This document shows, piece by piece, positions 11,852-22,556 of a stretch of DNA of 64,000 nucleotides. The stretch lies in the NCBI GenBank assembly GCA_944739405.2, contig OX123187.2, positions 45,178,394-45,242,393 of the forward strand. Direction: 5' to 3'. The position numbers and the translations under genes are program-made. The first letter of the stretch is position 1, and each line of letters opens with the position of its first letter. This DNA is from Euclidia mi. Lineage: Eukaryota > Arthropoda > Insecta > Lepidoptera > Erebidae. Under the pieces are notes generated by a model. That model was given only the letters and a program-made list of their open reading frames with translations. It had not been told where the DNA came from and made no database searches.

Positions 11852-14800
11852 CTACACCTTAAGTTTTTTGGCGGGCCTGAGAGCGTAGTTGAGAGTGACC
11901 TGTCGCTTGATGGAGGAGCGGCGCGGGTGTCGGCGTCCGTTCCACTCGGCCTCCACTTTGCGCGCTAGTTCAAAATCATTCTTTTCCTGTTCAATTAACT
12001 TTTCGATCCTAAGCTGCTCTTGCAATATTTTCTTAACATCACAATTCTTCAATGGACTAGACAAATTTTTTACAGCTAAATTGACCTTATTGTTATTGAG
12101 TGTCTCTGAAATAAGTGGCGGACTGCTATCTTGGTTTTTGGTAGTTGACTTTTTAGAATCACTTCTTAAATATGGCTTTCTTTCTGACGACACCTTTCTC
12201 TGTTTCATCTTACCCTTTTTAGGCGTCGTTTCGTTTTCATCCTTCGATATACTACCCATAGATCTTGTGCGTCTTAGATTAGATTTCCTATTTAATTTGC
12301 TAATACCATCAATGTGTACGATATTTTTATTTCTATTAGGGTTTTTCTTGATTGGCAAGGCTGTTGCAACACATGGGCTTGTTGAAGAAGTTTTCTTCAC
12401 TTTAGACCGGCTTGTATCGCACTTGGCGTGTGAGGAGGTAGGTGTGTCCTAAAAACAAATAATTACGATTAATAGTGCATTGTCAAGTATGTTTGCTGTG
12501 GAATGACGACGGCGGTTTATAGTATTTAAACTTACGCTAATGATGTTATCTTTATTAGATATCATCTAAAGGTTAATATCACATTTTAGACAATCCACAA
12601 AAAGAAGGTACCCAACAACAAGGAGAGTGGCTGGACCGTGGAAGAACAGAAATATGTTTAATTATCAAAATTGAACTTCATTGTTACAGAAATACAATAT
12701 TTATTACTTTGTAAAACCAATGTATAAAACTTGGACTGGCTAATAGCAAGTCTAGGCAAGAACCAGTAGTCCCTTTAAGGCAAGCTCTGTAATGCTGTCA
12801 TGCATCTGCAGGTGGGCAAACCACCAAGCAATTTGGACTAATTCGGCATTATGACAATAACAAACTGCCATTGGGCATTATAAATAATTATACAAATTTA
12901 CATAACGGGTTTTACTCGCGATAACTAAGATATTTAAAAGGCATAAACACCTCGTTATTTTCCGACGTTTCTGATTATAAATACAAAGATACATTATAGT
13001 TACCTTTTTAACTTTCAGAATGTTAATTGCAATAACAAACGCGGATGGTAAGCTTTTCGCTAAGGATAAATTGCGGAGTCGACAGAGTCCTTCTAAATAC
13101 TGCGCCCGTGTCGGCGATGTGTCACAGGACGGGGACTTTTCGCACTTCTCCAAACGAAGCACTGGAACTCGGATAGGTAGCACCTTGGTTGTAGCAAAAC
13201 TGAAAATAAAAAATACAATATTTTAATTGTTTATGCTTGCAAGAGCACAAATGGAAAAGTTATCCAGATGCCAAAGCATGGCAAGCAGGGGAGAGACCTA
13301 TGTCCTTCAGTGGATGTCTTTAGGCTGAGATGATGAACCAGACACAAATTTTATTTGGTTATTAATGAAGCCTACGGGCGGCGCGGCGGTCACGCGCGAA
13401 CTCACGATGGCAATTTTTAGTGGAAAAGGGTCAGTGCGATTTCAATTCTCTTCTCGCCTAGTCTCGTCTCACCACTCTGGTGGAAAATCACCTTTAGTCC
13501 CCGCAAAAATGGGCAACCGATGATCGCTTACCGCCACTAGACGCCGATGACTGCCACTTATTAGTCCGTGATTGCTAAATTTTTTTATACTCTAAGCTGT
13601 ACAGTCTCACGATGGAGACGATAACGCCTACATTGGGTACAACCACATTAAACATAATTATAGTACATTTCATAATCTGCGATAATCAGATAAGTTTTAA
13701 GTAGCAGGTGGCCGACATTGAGCAATGACTGGTCGCCACCAGATGTCACTTGCTACATGTCACATGTCTGTGGTGATTCCTCATGTAACATAAAAAAACA
13801 TGTAAACATCTTGACGCCAGCCCTTGATGGTTGCTTTTATGCCCAATTACTATTGAATACATACCTTGTTGGAGTTGTGGCTTCAATAGGTTTGAAGTAA
13901 CATAACTCTTGTCTCATAGAGTCCACACTGCCAGTCTCTATATGTCTATTCTCAGCTACATTAATTTTATGTTGGAGTATCCCTGTGTATGGCAATGGCA
14001 GAGATACAAGTAAGGAAGGAACTGAACCCTTTGCTTTCACTTTTTCTTCAGAACTAGCTACTTCTTTTTCAACCTGCTTAGGAGTATCATCTCTCTGAAA
14101 AATTGCATAAATAGTGTTTAAAATAGAAAATATTGGAAGAACATGCTTTACTATTTTTTATAGATGGTTGTATTGATGTACGCATTGTATGCTACTTATT
14201 GTGCTACTATGTAGCAGAATAAATTCAAAGGAAAGGTGTTATGTAAAATAAGTAATGTAACCAGCAAAATCATGTTAGTATTTAGAAAATAAAGTCATAC
14301 AAATAAATTAATATTTTTTTATCGGTACTTATTCATATTTTTCTATACAAAACATCTTGACCAATCAAAACATTGACATATTCATCTTACCTTTTCTTTC
14401 AAATTGTCTCCATTCTCTTTATTCCATAAACTAGGTGCATTTTTTATTTTTTTATCTATAAAGCTCCTGATTAGTTTGCCATAGCTGGGGACCATTTCAG
14501 GAGAGCCTCCATTGACAACTTTAGCAGGTTGAGATTTAGGTGTGGATCCATCAGTACTGGTATTATCATCGGTTAATAATGGACTACTGCAATCATTATT
14601 TAGCATGTTAATATTATATTAAAGCTGAGTTTAATTAGGTAACAGTGGACCAATATGTACAATATGTTATAATAATTAAGATGTTGAAAAATAAAGACAT
14701 ACTGATTAAGTAAGGCTCATTATTTGCTGTGCATATATTTTGTACTTCTGTCTGATAAATGTTCTAAAACTTTGTCATGAATTTGTTTTGTGTATATTTT

Positions 14801-17157
14801 TGCTAGTTTGTGCAGCACTGTATCAAATGTATGCATCTCATAAAGTTTAGTATTTTAGATATAAAGCGGAAAAGCGCATTTTCAAATATTTTGCTTCTTT
14901 TTAGGAATCAGTTATTTAGGATACTGATTTGACCCTATTACTAAGTTTTCCTTTTCCATATTTAAATGGGTAGGATATCAATGCAATTTAGGTATAAAGA
15001 TAGATTTAGATTTCTGAAGTATAAATTAGTTATTATCATGTTTTAAATTATATGTACAACCTCCCAATATGCTGCACTGGCCTACTTTATTGTATCACAT
15101 TTATAATAAAACTAGAGGATGCCAGCAGCTATGCCTGCATTTTTTTTAAATTTACCCGTTTTGGCCGATCCCGTGGGAATTTCCGGAAATCCCTTCTTAG
15201 TGCACCCTTACGGTCCCCAAGGAACATACATGCCAAATTTCAGCTTCCTGCGCCCAATAGTTTCGGCTGTAGCGTGTTTGTCAGTCAGTCAGTAACGCAA
15301 GGATTTTATATATTAAGATATTTAAAAATCTGCTTGTATTCTCACTGTTTATAGTAACAAAATCAGTGAAACAGGGATCATAACAAAACTATATTAGTTT
15401 TCTGAGACATCAAGCCAAATTATCATCTCTGACAGTAGCATACATAGCATTGGTTTGAGCTAATTCAAAGAGGGTTCAGAGTTTGTATGAAGAACACATA
15501 GTAGTAATAATATCCCATTGATATGACATTTTAAACAGAATTTGTTTATGTTATGTACTATTGCTAATATACACAAGTTATATTTTAGGTTACAGCAAAA
15601 ATTTTAAAATTTTTGCACTAGTTTGACAAGATGTAAGCAAAGCAACATGTTTAAATATATCATTATACATTTACAGCCTGATTTAAATGTAATTATATGA
15701 ATCCAAAATTAACTAAACAAAGTCGCAATAGCATATAGTAATATCAAAGTTGCACCTACTCTTTAGAAGTAGTTGTTTGTTTCTTAGAGAGATAACTATC
15801 AATTTTAGTAGCCTTAAGTTTAGCTTTTGTGACAGTTGCTTTAGGAATTAACCTCCTTGGTGTGTTTGTTGGAGGTACAATATCCTTCACATGTTCTTGG
15901 TGCATTTGTTGTGCTAAAATTTCATCTTGTTTTAAACTTTCTAAATACTTTTTGTGTGCCTCTTCCTCTTCTTGCTGGAGTTTCCTACAAAAGAAAACAA
16001 GCATAATTCATTATTTTAAAAACTATGTTTGCTGTATATAAATTATAAGTATACTAAGATGACAATCACTGAATCATAATATCACAAAAAGGTTTAGCTA
16101 TTCTTGTTGGTAATACATGATAGTTTTAAAATTGTCTGGATTTAAAACTTTTTCATAAATTTACAACATTTTAAAGGGTTACAGCTGAAACTTTTATCAG
16201 TATGAATTTCGCAATTGGCCAGTGTGTTGGACTATGGCCTAACTCATCTTATATGAGAAGAGGCCTGTATCCAGCAGCGGGACAGATAAACTAGGATGAT
16301 GAATTTTAAATGGCAAAAGTTAACAACTAATACACACACTTACTTGATAAGTAGCTCAGTCTCTTCTATGTGCTTTTGCTCAATCCTTAGACGTTCAGCT
16401 CTTAGTCGTTTTAGTTCAGCCTCATATTCTGACCTAATCTCACCTGGCTCACTTAGTCTGAGTAAAGGTAGTTCTGAAAAGTAATGTGTCTTCTAAAATA
16501 ACACTAACACCCTTCAGTCTTCGGCCAATCTTGAGTTTTATTATTGGCACCTTAATGTTTATTGCACGGCAGAATTTGGCAAACAAGTTAAATGTCAAAA
16601 TTAATTTGAATCAGGCACAATAATTTTACGGATACGAACTTGATACATTTCTTTAACATAGTATTATGGTAATCATTGCTGTAACATACTGCAACGATAG
16701 GTCAGAATTCATGTCGTGAGTCGATATTTCCTGAATAGATATGTTTACAATACGGATCTTTTAAATATTGTCAACAAATATCGATTGTACAGTATATCAT
16801 TATAAACAATTTACCTTCTGGTAATAGAATTTCTTCTCCCTTAGTTTTACTTTCAATTTCTTGTGGAAATTTTGATTGAATAGAATTCCAAAATTCAACA
16901 TTCACCAAATTCTTTTGTTTTGTTGCTGTTCTTAGCCAGGATCCAATTCGTAATCGACATAGAGGACAACACAAAGCATTATTTTCTATGCTACCATTAA
17001 AGCAACGTTGGCAAAAAGCATGCAAACACGGTAAGGTTACTGGTTCTATCAAAATAGATTGACATATTGAACAAATTACATCTTTTAATTCTAATTTTTC
17101 AAATTTTAATAACTTATTTTCAATTTTAGACAGCCGCTTCTTTGACTTGGCCGCCAT
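11852..17157 (-). CDS. RNF168: RNF168/RNF169-like RING-type E3 ubiquitin ligase, seven exons, 638 aa
   Basis: Exons in transcript order: 16815-17157, 16344-16473, 15760-15984, 14391-14586, 13865-14094, 13004-13199, 11852-12448. All are GT..AG, phases agree, and the total is 1,917 nt with the stop. In vertebrates RNF168 ubiquitylates histone H2A at K13/K15 around DNA breaks in the nucleus. The C3HC4 RING is at residues 29-67 (C29, C32, C44, H46, C49, C52, C64, C67), followed by VNVEFWNSIQSKFP as in RNF168. Exon 2 gives an UMI-like acidic helix (LSEPGEIRSEYEAELKRLR). Exon 3 gives a MIU1-like helix (LESLKQDEILAQQMHQE) and KIDSYLSKK, matching a conserved RNF168 patch. Exon 7 gives a MIU2-like helix (EKNDFELARKVEAEW) and a basic tail ending LRPAKKLKV. 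Human RNF168 is 571 aa, so the length fits. Exons 4-6 are not recognised in detail. The start ATG follows a good context (gccgccATG on... its strand reads aaaATGGCGG). Confidence in membership of the RNF168/169 group is high; exact orthology is inferred. Confidence 0.9.
12449..13003. other. Intron 6 of the RNF168-like gene
   Basis: AT-rich. Positions 12720-12835 contain a poorly conserved retroelement-tail-like phrase (aagtctaggcaagaaccagt). No coding sequence is seen. Confidence 0.4.
13265..13345 (+). repeat. Retroelement 3'-tail repeat (gagacctatgtcc...tgatgatg type)
   Basis: It contains gagagacctatgtccttcagtgg followed by a tgagatgatgaa end. Similar tails occur at 16215-16305, 41065-41170 and 41765-41885. 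This type of sequence is very common in lepidopteran genomes as the 3' end of truncated non-LTR elements. It lies in intron 5 of the RNF168-like gene; 13346-13864 is otherwise unassigned. Confidence 0.55.
15130..15335 (+). repeat. Retroelement-tail-like dispersed repeat
   Basis: It runs from ttacccgttttggccgatcc through catgccaaatttcagcttcc to gtcagtcagtcagtaac. This order of phrases is shared loosely with 32520-32700 and with the end of 31361-31950. It lies in intron 3 of the RNF168-like gene. Confidence 0.5.
16215..16305 (+). repeat. Retroelement 3'-tail repeat
   Basis: It contains ggccagtgtgttggactatg, gaagaggcctgtatccagca and an aggatgatgaa end. It is the same family as 13265-13345 and lies in intron 2 of the RNF168-like gene. 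Confidence 0.6.
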
Positions 17158-17429
17158 TTTTCACTATTGTTTTTTTCGTTTTTTTTATTCAATAGTTGGT
17201 GTTCAGTGCTGCGCAATGTTGAAATCTTGAGCATTGACATGTCACGAAGACGTCGTTGAGGAGGGCTACTTTACAAAAACTGCAATCGACCACAGATCAC
17301 GACGTATTGGCAGGCCTCCTTCACTCGGCCGTACCTACAGCGATAAGTGCCTACACTTTGGCGCGGCTTCCAAGCCGCGTCGTTACCGCTCGCGCGCAGG
17401 GCTAGCTAATAACGTGAATTTTAATAGTG

Positions 17430-18038
17430 AACAACAAAAATGTTCACATCACAAGTCTGGTGCGAAGTATTGCTCATTTAACGGATGTGTGTCGGAAGCA
17501 ACTTGAAATTTTGATTATATTTATTTTACGAGAGCAACTTGAAAATTGTACTTTTTATTTGTTGAGATATCTCAACGATTATGGTGTCAAATTAAAGGTC
17601 TAGTTCAAAAACCATTTTATCTGTTTGAGTCATGTAAATCGGTCTACGCGTTTAGGAAATAACTAAGAATTAGTATAGTGAAAATGTAAACCACCAGAAT
17701 TTTTGTGGTTTTCGTTCTACGAGCTCAAATAGTGGGATAGGATACTTATAGTATAAATATATTATTATTAGGTACGTGGTCAAGTAGGTAGATAGACGAT
17801 GAATAAATATTATAGTAGCAGCGGCAAGTCGACAACCCTAGCGCACCGCTCCGCGTCAGACAGCGACAGCGTTATGTGTTAGAAAAGAGCGGGAACAGTT
17901 AGGTCAATATCGCGTTAGGTACTGAATGCTCATGCGAGCTGAATTGCACTTTCTTGCTTAGTAGCCAGAGTCGCCATTTCTTTAAATTGGTTTGCGAAGT
18001 GGTGCTTCTGTTCGTAAGAACTATCTATTCTGTGGTAT
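17430..18038 (+). repeat. ~600-bp direct repeat, copy 2
   Basis: This is the partner of 6952-7552 and starts about 270 bases upstream of the RNF168-like start codon. The intervening 17158-17429 must hold that gene's promoter and 5' UTR, but no core promoter motif was identified with confidence. Confidence 0.85.
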
Positions 18039-18199
18039 TGGCTAGTATGTAGTAGGATCTCGATTACAACTCGCGTACAACGTAATAAAGCATCATTTAG
18101 GTTTTGCTCCCTGCAAATACTAAAATAACAATAATGCTACTGCTACATCTGCGTCTTAACGCGCAAATTAGCACATTCATTTAAATTAGATGCAAGGTC

Positions 18200-18260
18200 A
18201 AGGCCAACAATGGAGTCAAAGGCCTTTTCATAGTCCACAAAAGCGAAGCACGGGTGCCGA
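18200..18260 (-). pseudogene. Tiny RTE reverse-transcriptase fragment
   Basis: The minus strand reads AFVDYEKAFDSIVGL, the conserved RT block also present in the RTE fragment at 4920-5234. Nothing more of the element is visible. Confidence 0.75.
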
Positions 18261-18477
18261 TTTTTACTCTCTTCTATAAATTCTCTGCCGCACTGTGTAA
18301 ATGTGGTCTATATCCAGTGCTGCCAATAAAAATTTTCGATACCCCGCATCAGAGGCGTCAATTCCCCGAAATTCCCCGCTTATTTTTCATGCCATTTTTT
18401 GGTGTAAAAGCGCTGTTTTATACCAAAAATTACTTATACATCTACAGACTACATTAGTAGGTACTACTAAATGCAAA

Positions 18478-18479
<2 letters not shown>

Positions 18480-18521
<42 letters not shown>
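18480..18521. repeat. (TA)n microsatellite
   Basis: About 21 uninterrupted TA dinucleotides. Long-looking ORFs that cross it (18301-18824, both strands) are explained by the tract and the GC-rich repeat beside it. Confidence 0.95.
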
Positions 18522-18554
18522 GTACAAATTGATATTTGAGTGCAGGTACACAAA

Positions 18555-19095
18555 CCACTCCCCCGTGGAATCTTGGAATCTCCACCTTGTCGTAGTGGGG
18601 GGGCTTAGTAACCATGGTTTGGATACCCACGGTGAAGCTAAGCGGGATCCCGGAAGTGGATGCTCCACGTGGGCTTGGTTGAGGCCTGCGTAGAATGCGT
18701 CCCAAGGTGCGGGTGCGGGGGACAGTTCTGTCTGTCCCTCGCAGTCGGGTGCGGTCGCGGGAGGAGAGGCGTGTTGGTGTTGCGATGCCATCCTATCTCC
18801 CGCGACCAAATGGGAGCGCACCATTTAATGCGTTGCGGTGGGGCCGCAGAGGAAGAGGAGATGCGGTGTTGTCAGGTAGCCGTTCTCCCTATCCTCTGCA
18901 GCCGTTTTAGAGCCTGCGGACGGCGAGCGCTGGGGCTGCTCTCCGCTCGCCACCAGGCAAGGAGGCGGCGTAGTGTCCACGCCGCCTCCCAAGTAGCATA
19001 ACGAGGCGGGGCCTGCCAACACCAACGGTGGGCGAGTCTCGGGCGGGGTCACGGAAAAGTATGCTATCCGCGAATCACGTGACCCCGCCACTACT
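18555..19095 (+). repeat. GC-rich dispersed repeat, second copy in opposite orientation to 1-115
   Basis: The first ~100 bases match the reverse complement of the window's first 115 bases. The rest is unusually GC-rich (ggtgcgggtgcgggggacag, cgcgggaggagaggcg) and ends near a run of A (19113-19123), which would fit an RNA-copied element. No protein was recognised. Confidence 0.5.
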
Positions 19096-19342
19096 CATGA
19101 CCAGTAGGGACACACCTTTGAAAAAAAAAAAGTACACAATCCAAGTTTTTATAAAATCCATTGTGCACCTTATTTTTTATGTTTATTTGCTGTCGAGCTG
19201 TATTTTTCAACTCCGATCGTAGCTTTTAGTAGTAAATACAATATTTTCCGATTCCCTGAAATTCCCCGATGTTGATGTTCTCCCCGCGTTAGCCATCAAT
19301 TCCCCGCAAATCGGGGATTTTACCCGCGATTGCCACACTGTC

Positions 19343-20207
19343 TATCTATATCACCATATAATATTTTTTCTATTTAGGAAATAAATGCATTTACCGTGCC
19401 AATTTCTTCTATAGATGTCCTATGCTCCTATAGATAAGTAAGTATTTCCAACCAACAATGTACTCGCGCACTTTAAAAGTTCTTAAAAATGTGTATATTT
19501 ACTTTGATGTAATTAAGTACTTAGTTTATGAAAGTGAAAATTATCATCTTGATGTACAGTACTCGCCAATCTTTTTGGCCGCTCTGAATGTAGCCATCGG
19601 TACGAAGTTGCGCATGGTACAGTCGGGTGGACATGTAATAACCAAGAAAATATATCTGTAATTATTGAAAATTAAAATCTTCAGTTATGTTGTTAGATTT
19701 GCTATATTATATTGTTTAATTACATATTAAATCAAATTCGAGTAATGTAAATTCAGTTAGGTGAAGGGACTTTTAAGCCTAGACTTCTTTCCTTCTTCAT
19801 AAACGTTAATACGTCATACACTATTTTCCGTGATTGGCGACGTAACACATTAAAACTACCGCAAGGCATGATCAATGATAATGGTAACTATATCAGTACA
19901 AATAACAACAAGAAACAACGATAGCAACGAGAAACAATAAATATGTAACACTACGAAACTATTTTAAACGCGACGATACTGTCAGAGCTCAGCGATTATG
20001 TGAGTCGTGTACGAACGTAGCACACTCACACTAACGCGCGGTAGGCGAGGACGCTAGCGGGTGGAGGACAGCGCGCGCGGGCGTGCCCTGCCTCCACGCC
20101 CCGCGTACGTCCCGCTGATACCTGATTTTGTGTTCTGCGCAGCGCAATGCGGCTAGGTTCGGAGCGGCCATAAAGTTTGTCGAGTACTGTACCTACTTCC
20201 TTCATCT
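19343..20207. other. Intergenic stretch, no gene recognised
   Basis: AT-rich to about 19980, then a GC-rich patch (20030-20130) with several gcgcg runs. The patch could be a promoter-like island or part of a repeat; the sequence alone does not decide. Confidence 0.4.
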
Positions 20208-21438
20208 TTATGGCGGCTCCACATTAGTGCCATGAATTCACGCGCAAATTCACGGCGCGAATTCACGGCATAAGTCCTGTCCTCCACATTCATGGGATGC
20301 TCGCAATCTTTCGTGACCGCCGCGAAACCGACGAAGAAGCTGCTGCCGCAATAACTATGTTTGCTGTTCTTTCTTTCTTCTGTTTCGTGTGAGTGTGTGG
20401 CCAACTCTGGTGTCGGAGGTTTCAGTCCGCCCAAAGGCTTCCGAGATACCTAACAATTCTTGTCCTGAGACAAGAACCGGGACCGACAGCTTTACGTGCC
20501 CACCGGAGCACGGAAACACTCTGATGCAAATACCACATGTGGTGACCCATCCTAGTGGCAACCTGTGCAAACATTGCTTAACTTTGCCGATCTACTACGA
20601 ATGGCAAGCCAATTCCGCTATGATCGCTACTATGTGTGCTGTGGCAACATATTACTATTTACACGTACAAAACAAGAGAGTTATTAGAAATAACTGGGCA
20701 GCAAAGAGTATTTTTATTTTTTTAATATTGTATTTTACCCCATGTGAAAAAAAATATAATAACGTATATTTAACCTTTTGAGCGCCATGGTCACATATAT
20801 GTGACAAGCGAAAACTGTCCCTGGACGCCAACGTCACAAATACGTGACAGAAAAAGCGGTATACAAAAACACGAAATAAACAATTTGAACATTACTTGAA
20901 TGCCTGTTTATTTATATTACCTTAAAATAGAAGTTCTAATGCTTGTTTATTTCTGTTAAACTAGTTAAATAGCATTATAGATATTGAGACATTTTACGTT
21001 AAAAAGTAAGAAATCAAATCTTAAAAAAGAATGTTCTCACACGCCACAGTCACAAATATGTGACCGCTAGTGATGTAGCGCAAGTTAGATAATATCAAAA
21101 ATTTACATCAAAGATCGTTTTAAAACTTCCTTCTACAATGTATAATTTTAGATATAATTCAGTACGAGGATAAAAGAGCATTCGTTTTATAGAATCAGAC
21201 TTAAAAAAAACATTTTAATAGCTACATAGTCGAAGATAAAATTGGCTGGGTCGAATTTCGATATTCGCTAATCTTGACTCAGGCGCATCCCTAATACAAC
21301 CCGAATTATCAGTGCCTTATACGCCATGGTCACAAATAGACGACAGCATCGTGACGTCACAAGCGCAGGCGATCAGAAATAGTGAAGAAAGTAAACATTA
21401 TTAAAATATTTATTATTTATTTTATACTGACTGTTATA

Positions 21439-21552
21439 ATGAGTGCGAATTTAATGACTACGGAGGAACTTCTTCGCATATTAGAAGGAGTTCCTGAATC
21501 CTGATGACGAAGGCTTTTCGGAAACAAAATCTTTGGACGGTTATGATTTAAA
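21439..21552 (+). pseudogene. piggyBac-like transposase N-terminal remnant
   Basis: About 20 codons starting MSANLMTTEELLRILEG reach a stop; the next frame continues with PDDEGFSETKSLDGYD. Acidic N-termini with a leucine-rich start are usual in piggyBac transposases. No DDD catalytic region follows, so it is dead. Confidence 0.5.
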
Positions 21553-22257
21553 GGTACCTAAGGAAGTACCTGCAGTAATTTTTTTCTGCTATAATTTTAA
21601 ACAAAAATAATCTTATTAAAAACCGAGATAATATCAGTAGGTATGTGGCCCAGTATTGGTGCTAGTAGACCAAATGTAACTTATTTTTGTTGAAAATTAG
21701 TTAGATAGGTACATTTGGGAATGTTCTTTTTTCGTGAAACAACTATACATTTTTTTTTATGTTTATACGTACCTATACCACATGAGTAAATAAACCGAAC
21801 AGAGAGACAGCTTCTTAAGAGCTTGTAAATTTGTTACCCATTTTGGTAGGGTTGTCACAATAGGTTAAGACAAATCGCTTGTTCGGTATACAACAGATAC
21901 TGGATTGGACAGATTCGTGATTTGGCAGATTCCCAACTCGACAGATTCGTGGATTGGGCAGATTCTTGGACTCGATGGATTCGCTATACGGCAGAAGTAC
22001 AGTTGTAAATAAAATAGCCAGTGGAACCAAAAAAGGCATGCACCTGAAACTTTTAAAAGCACGGAATAAAAATATACATTTGTTACCAGGGACACGACGT
22101 GACGACGTGATTTATTTGACATTCCCAACGATACCACTAATTGTATTGAATATTTTCTGGTAATATGATCTATTTTGCTAATAAACATAGGAATCTCCTT
22201 TAGCTATTATGGCCACTAGTTTTACCACGGGGATAGGTATCTAAAATAAGTTAAAAA

Positions 22258-22556
22258 AAAAAATTGTGTAAGACAAATGAACGTCTACAAAACAAATGAC
22301 TATAAAATGATCAACCATCGATAGGGCTTACAAAAAACAGGTGCATGCGATTTTCGACCTTATTGACAATTCATGACAGACTTTTTTTGGTATTTTCTTG
22401 CTTTCTGACATTGATACGTTATTAAAATTATAAATTCTGAGTTACGTCAATAAGGTCGAAAATCACATGCACCTGTTTTTTGTAATCCCTATCGATGGCT
22501 GATCACTTTCTGATAGTCATTGGTTTTGTAAACGTTAATTGCTTTAACACAATTTC
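22258..22556. mobile_element. Foldback element nested in the piggyBac-like element
   Basis: The left arm runs from about 22260 to 22370 and the right arm from about 22443 to 22554. Inner arm sequences such as caggtgcatgcgattttcga and the reverse complement of tcgaaaatcacatgcacctg pair almost perfectly; the outer ends (aaattgtgt, acaaaacaaatgact) are more diverged. There is no coding sequence. Confidence 0.75.

Larger units (their letters stand above)
18316..19342. mobile_element. Possible DNA transposon with CAGTG-type ends
   Basis: The left end cagtgctgccaat and the reverse complement of the right end cagtgtggcaat are similar, and both sides carry several copies of aattccccg. The interior contains a (TA)n tract and the GC-rich dispersed repeat, so the latter may be an insertion. 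The terminal repeats are imperfect and no target duplication was identified. Confidence 0.35.

Noticed and set aside
11889..12452. 187-codon plus-strand ORF
   Set aside because: It is antisense to the last exon of the RNF168-like gene, whose minus-strand reading carries the MIU2-like helix and fits the splice phases.
15756..15759. Stop codon ending the RNF168-like protein after exon 3 (TAG at 15756-15758)
   Set aside because: A GTAGGT donor just before it (exon end 15760) leaves phase 2, exactly what exon 4 needs, and later exons supply the MIU2-like motif. The TAG would only matter in an unspliced short form.
18301..19001. ORFs of 88-145 codons on both strands
   Set aside because: They cross the (TA)n tract and a GC-rich repeat shared with the window start; no protein family is recognisable.
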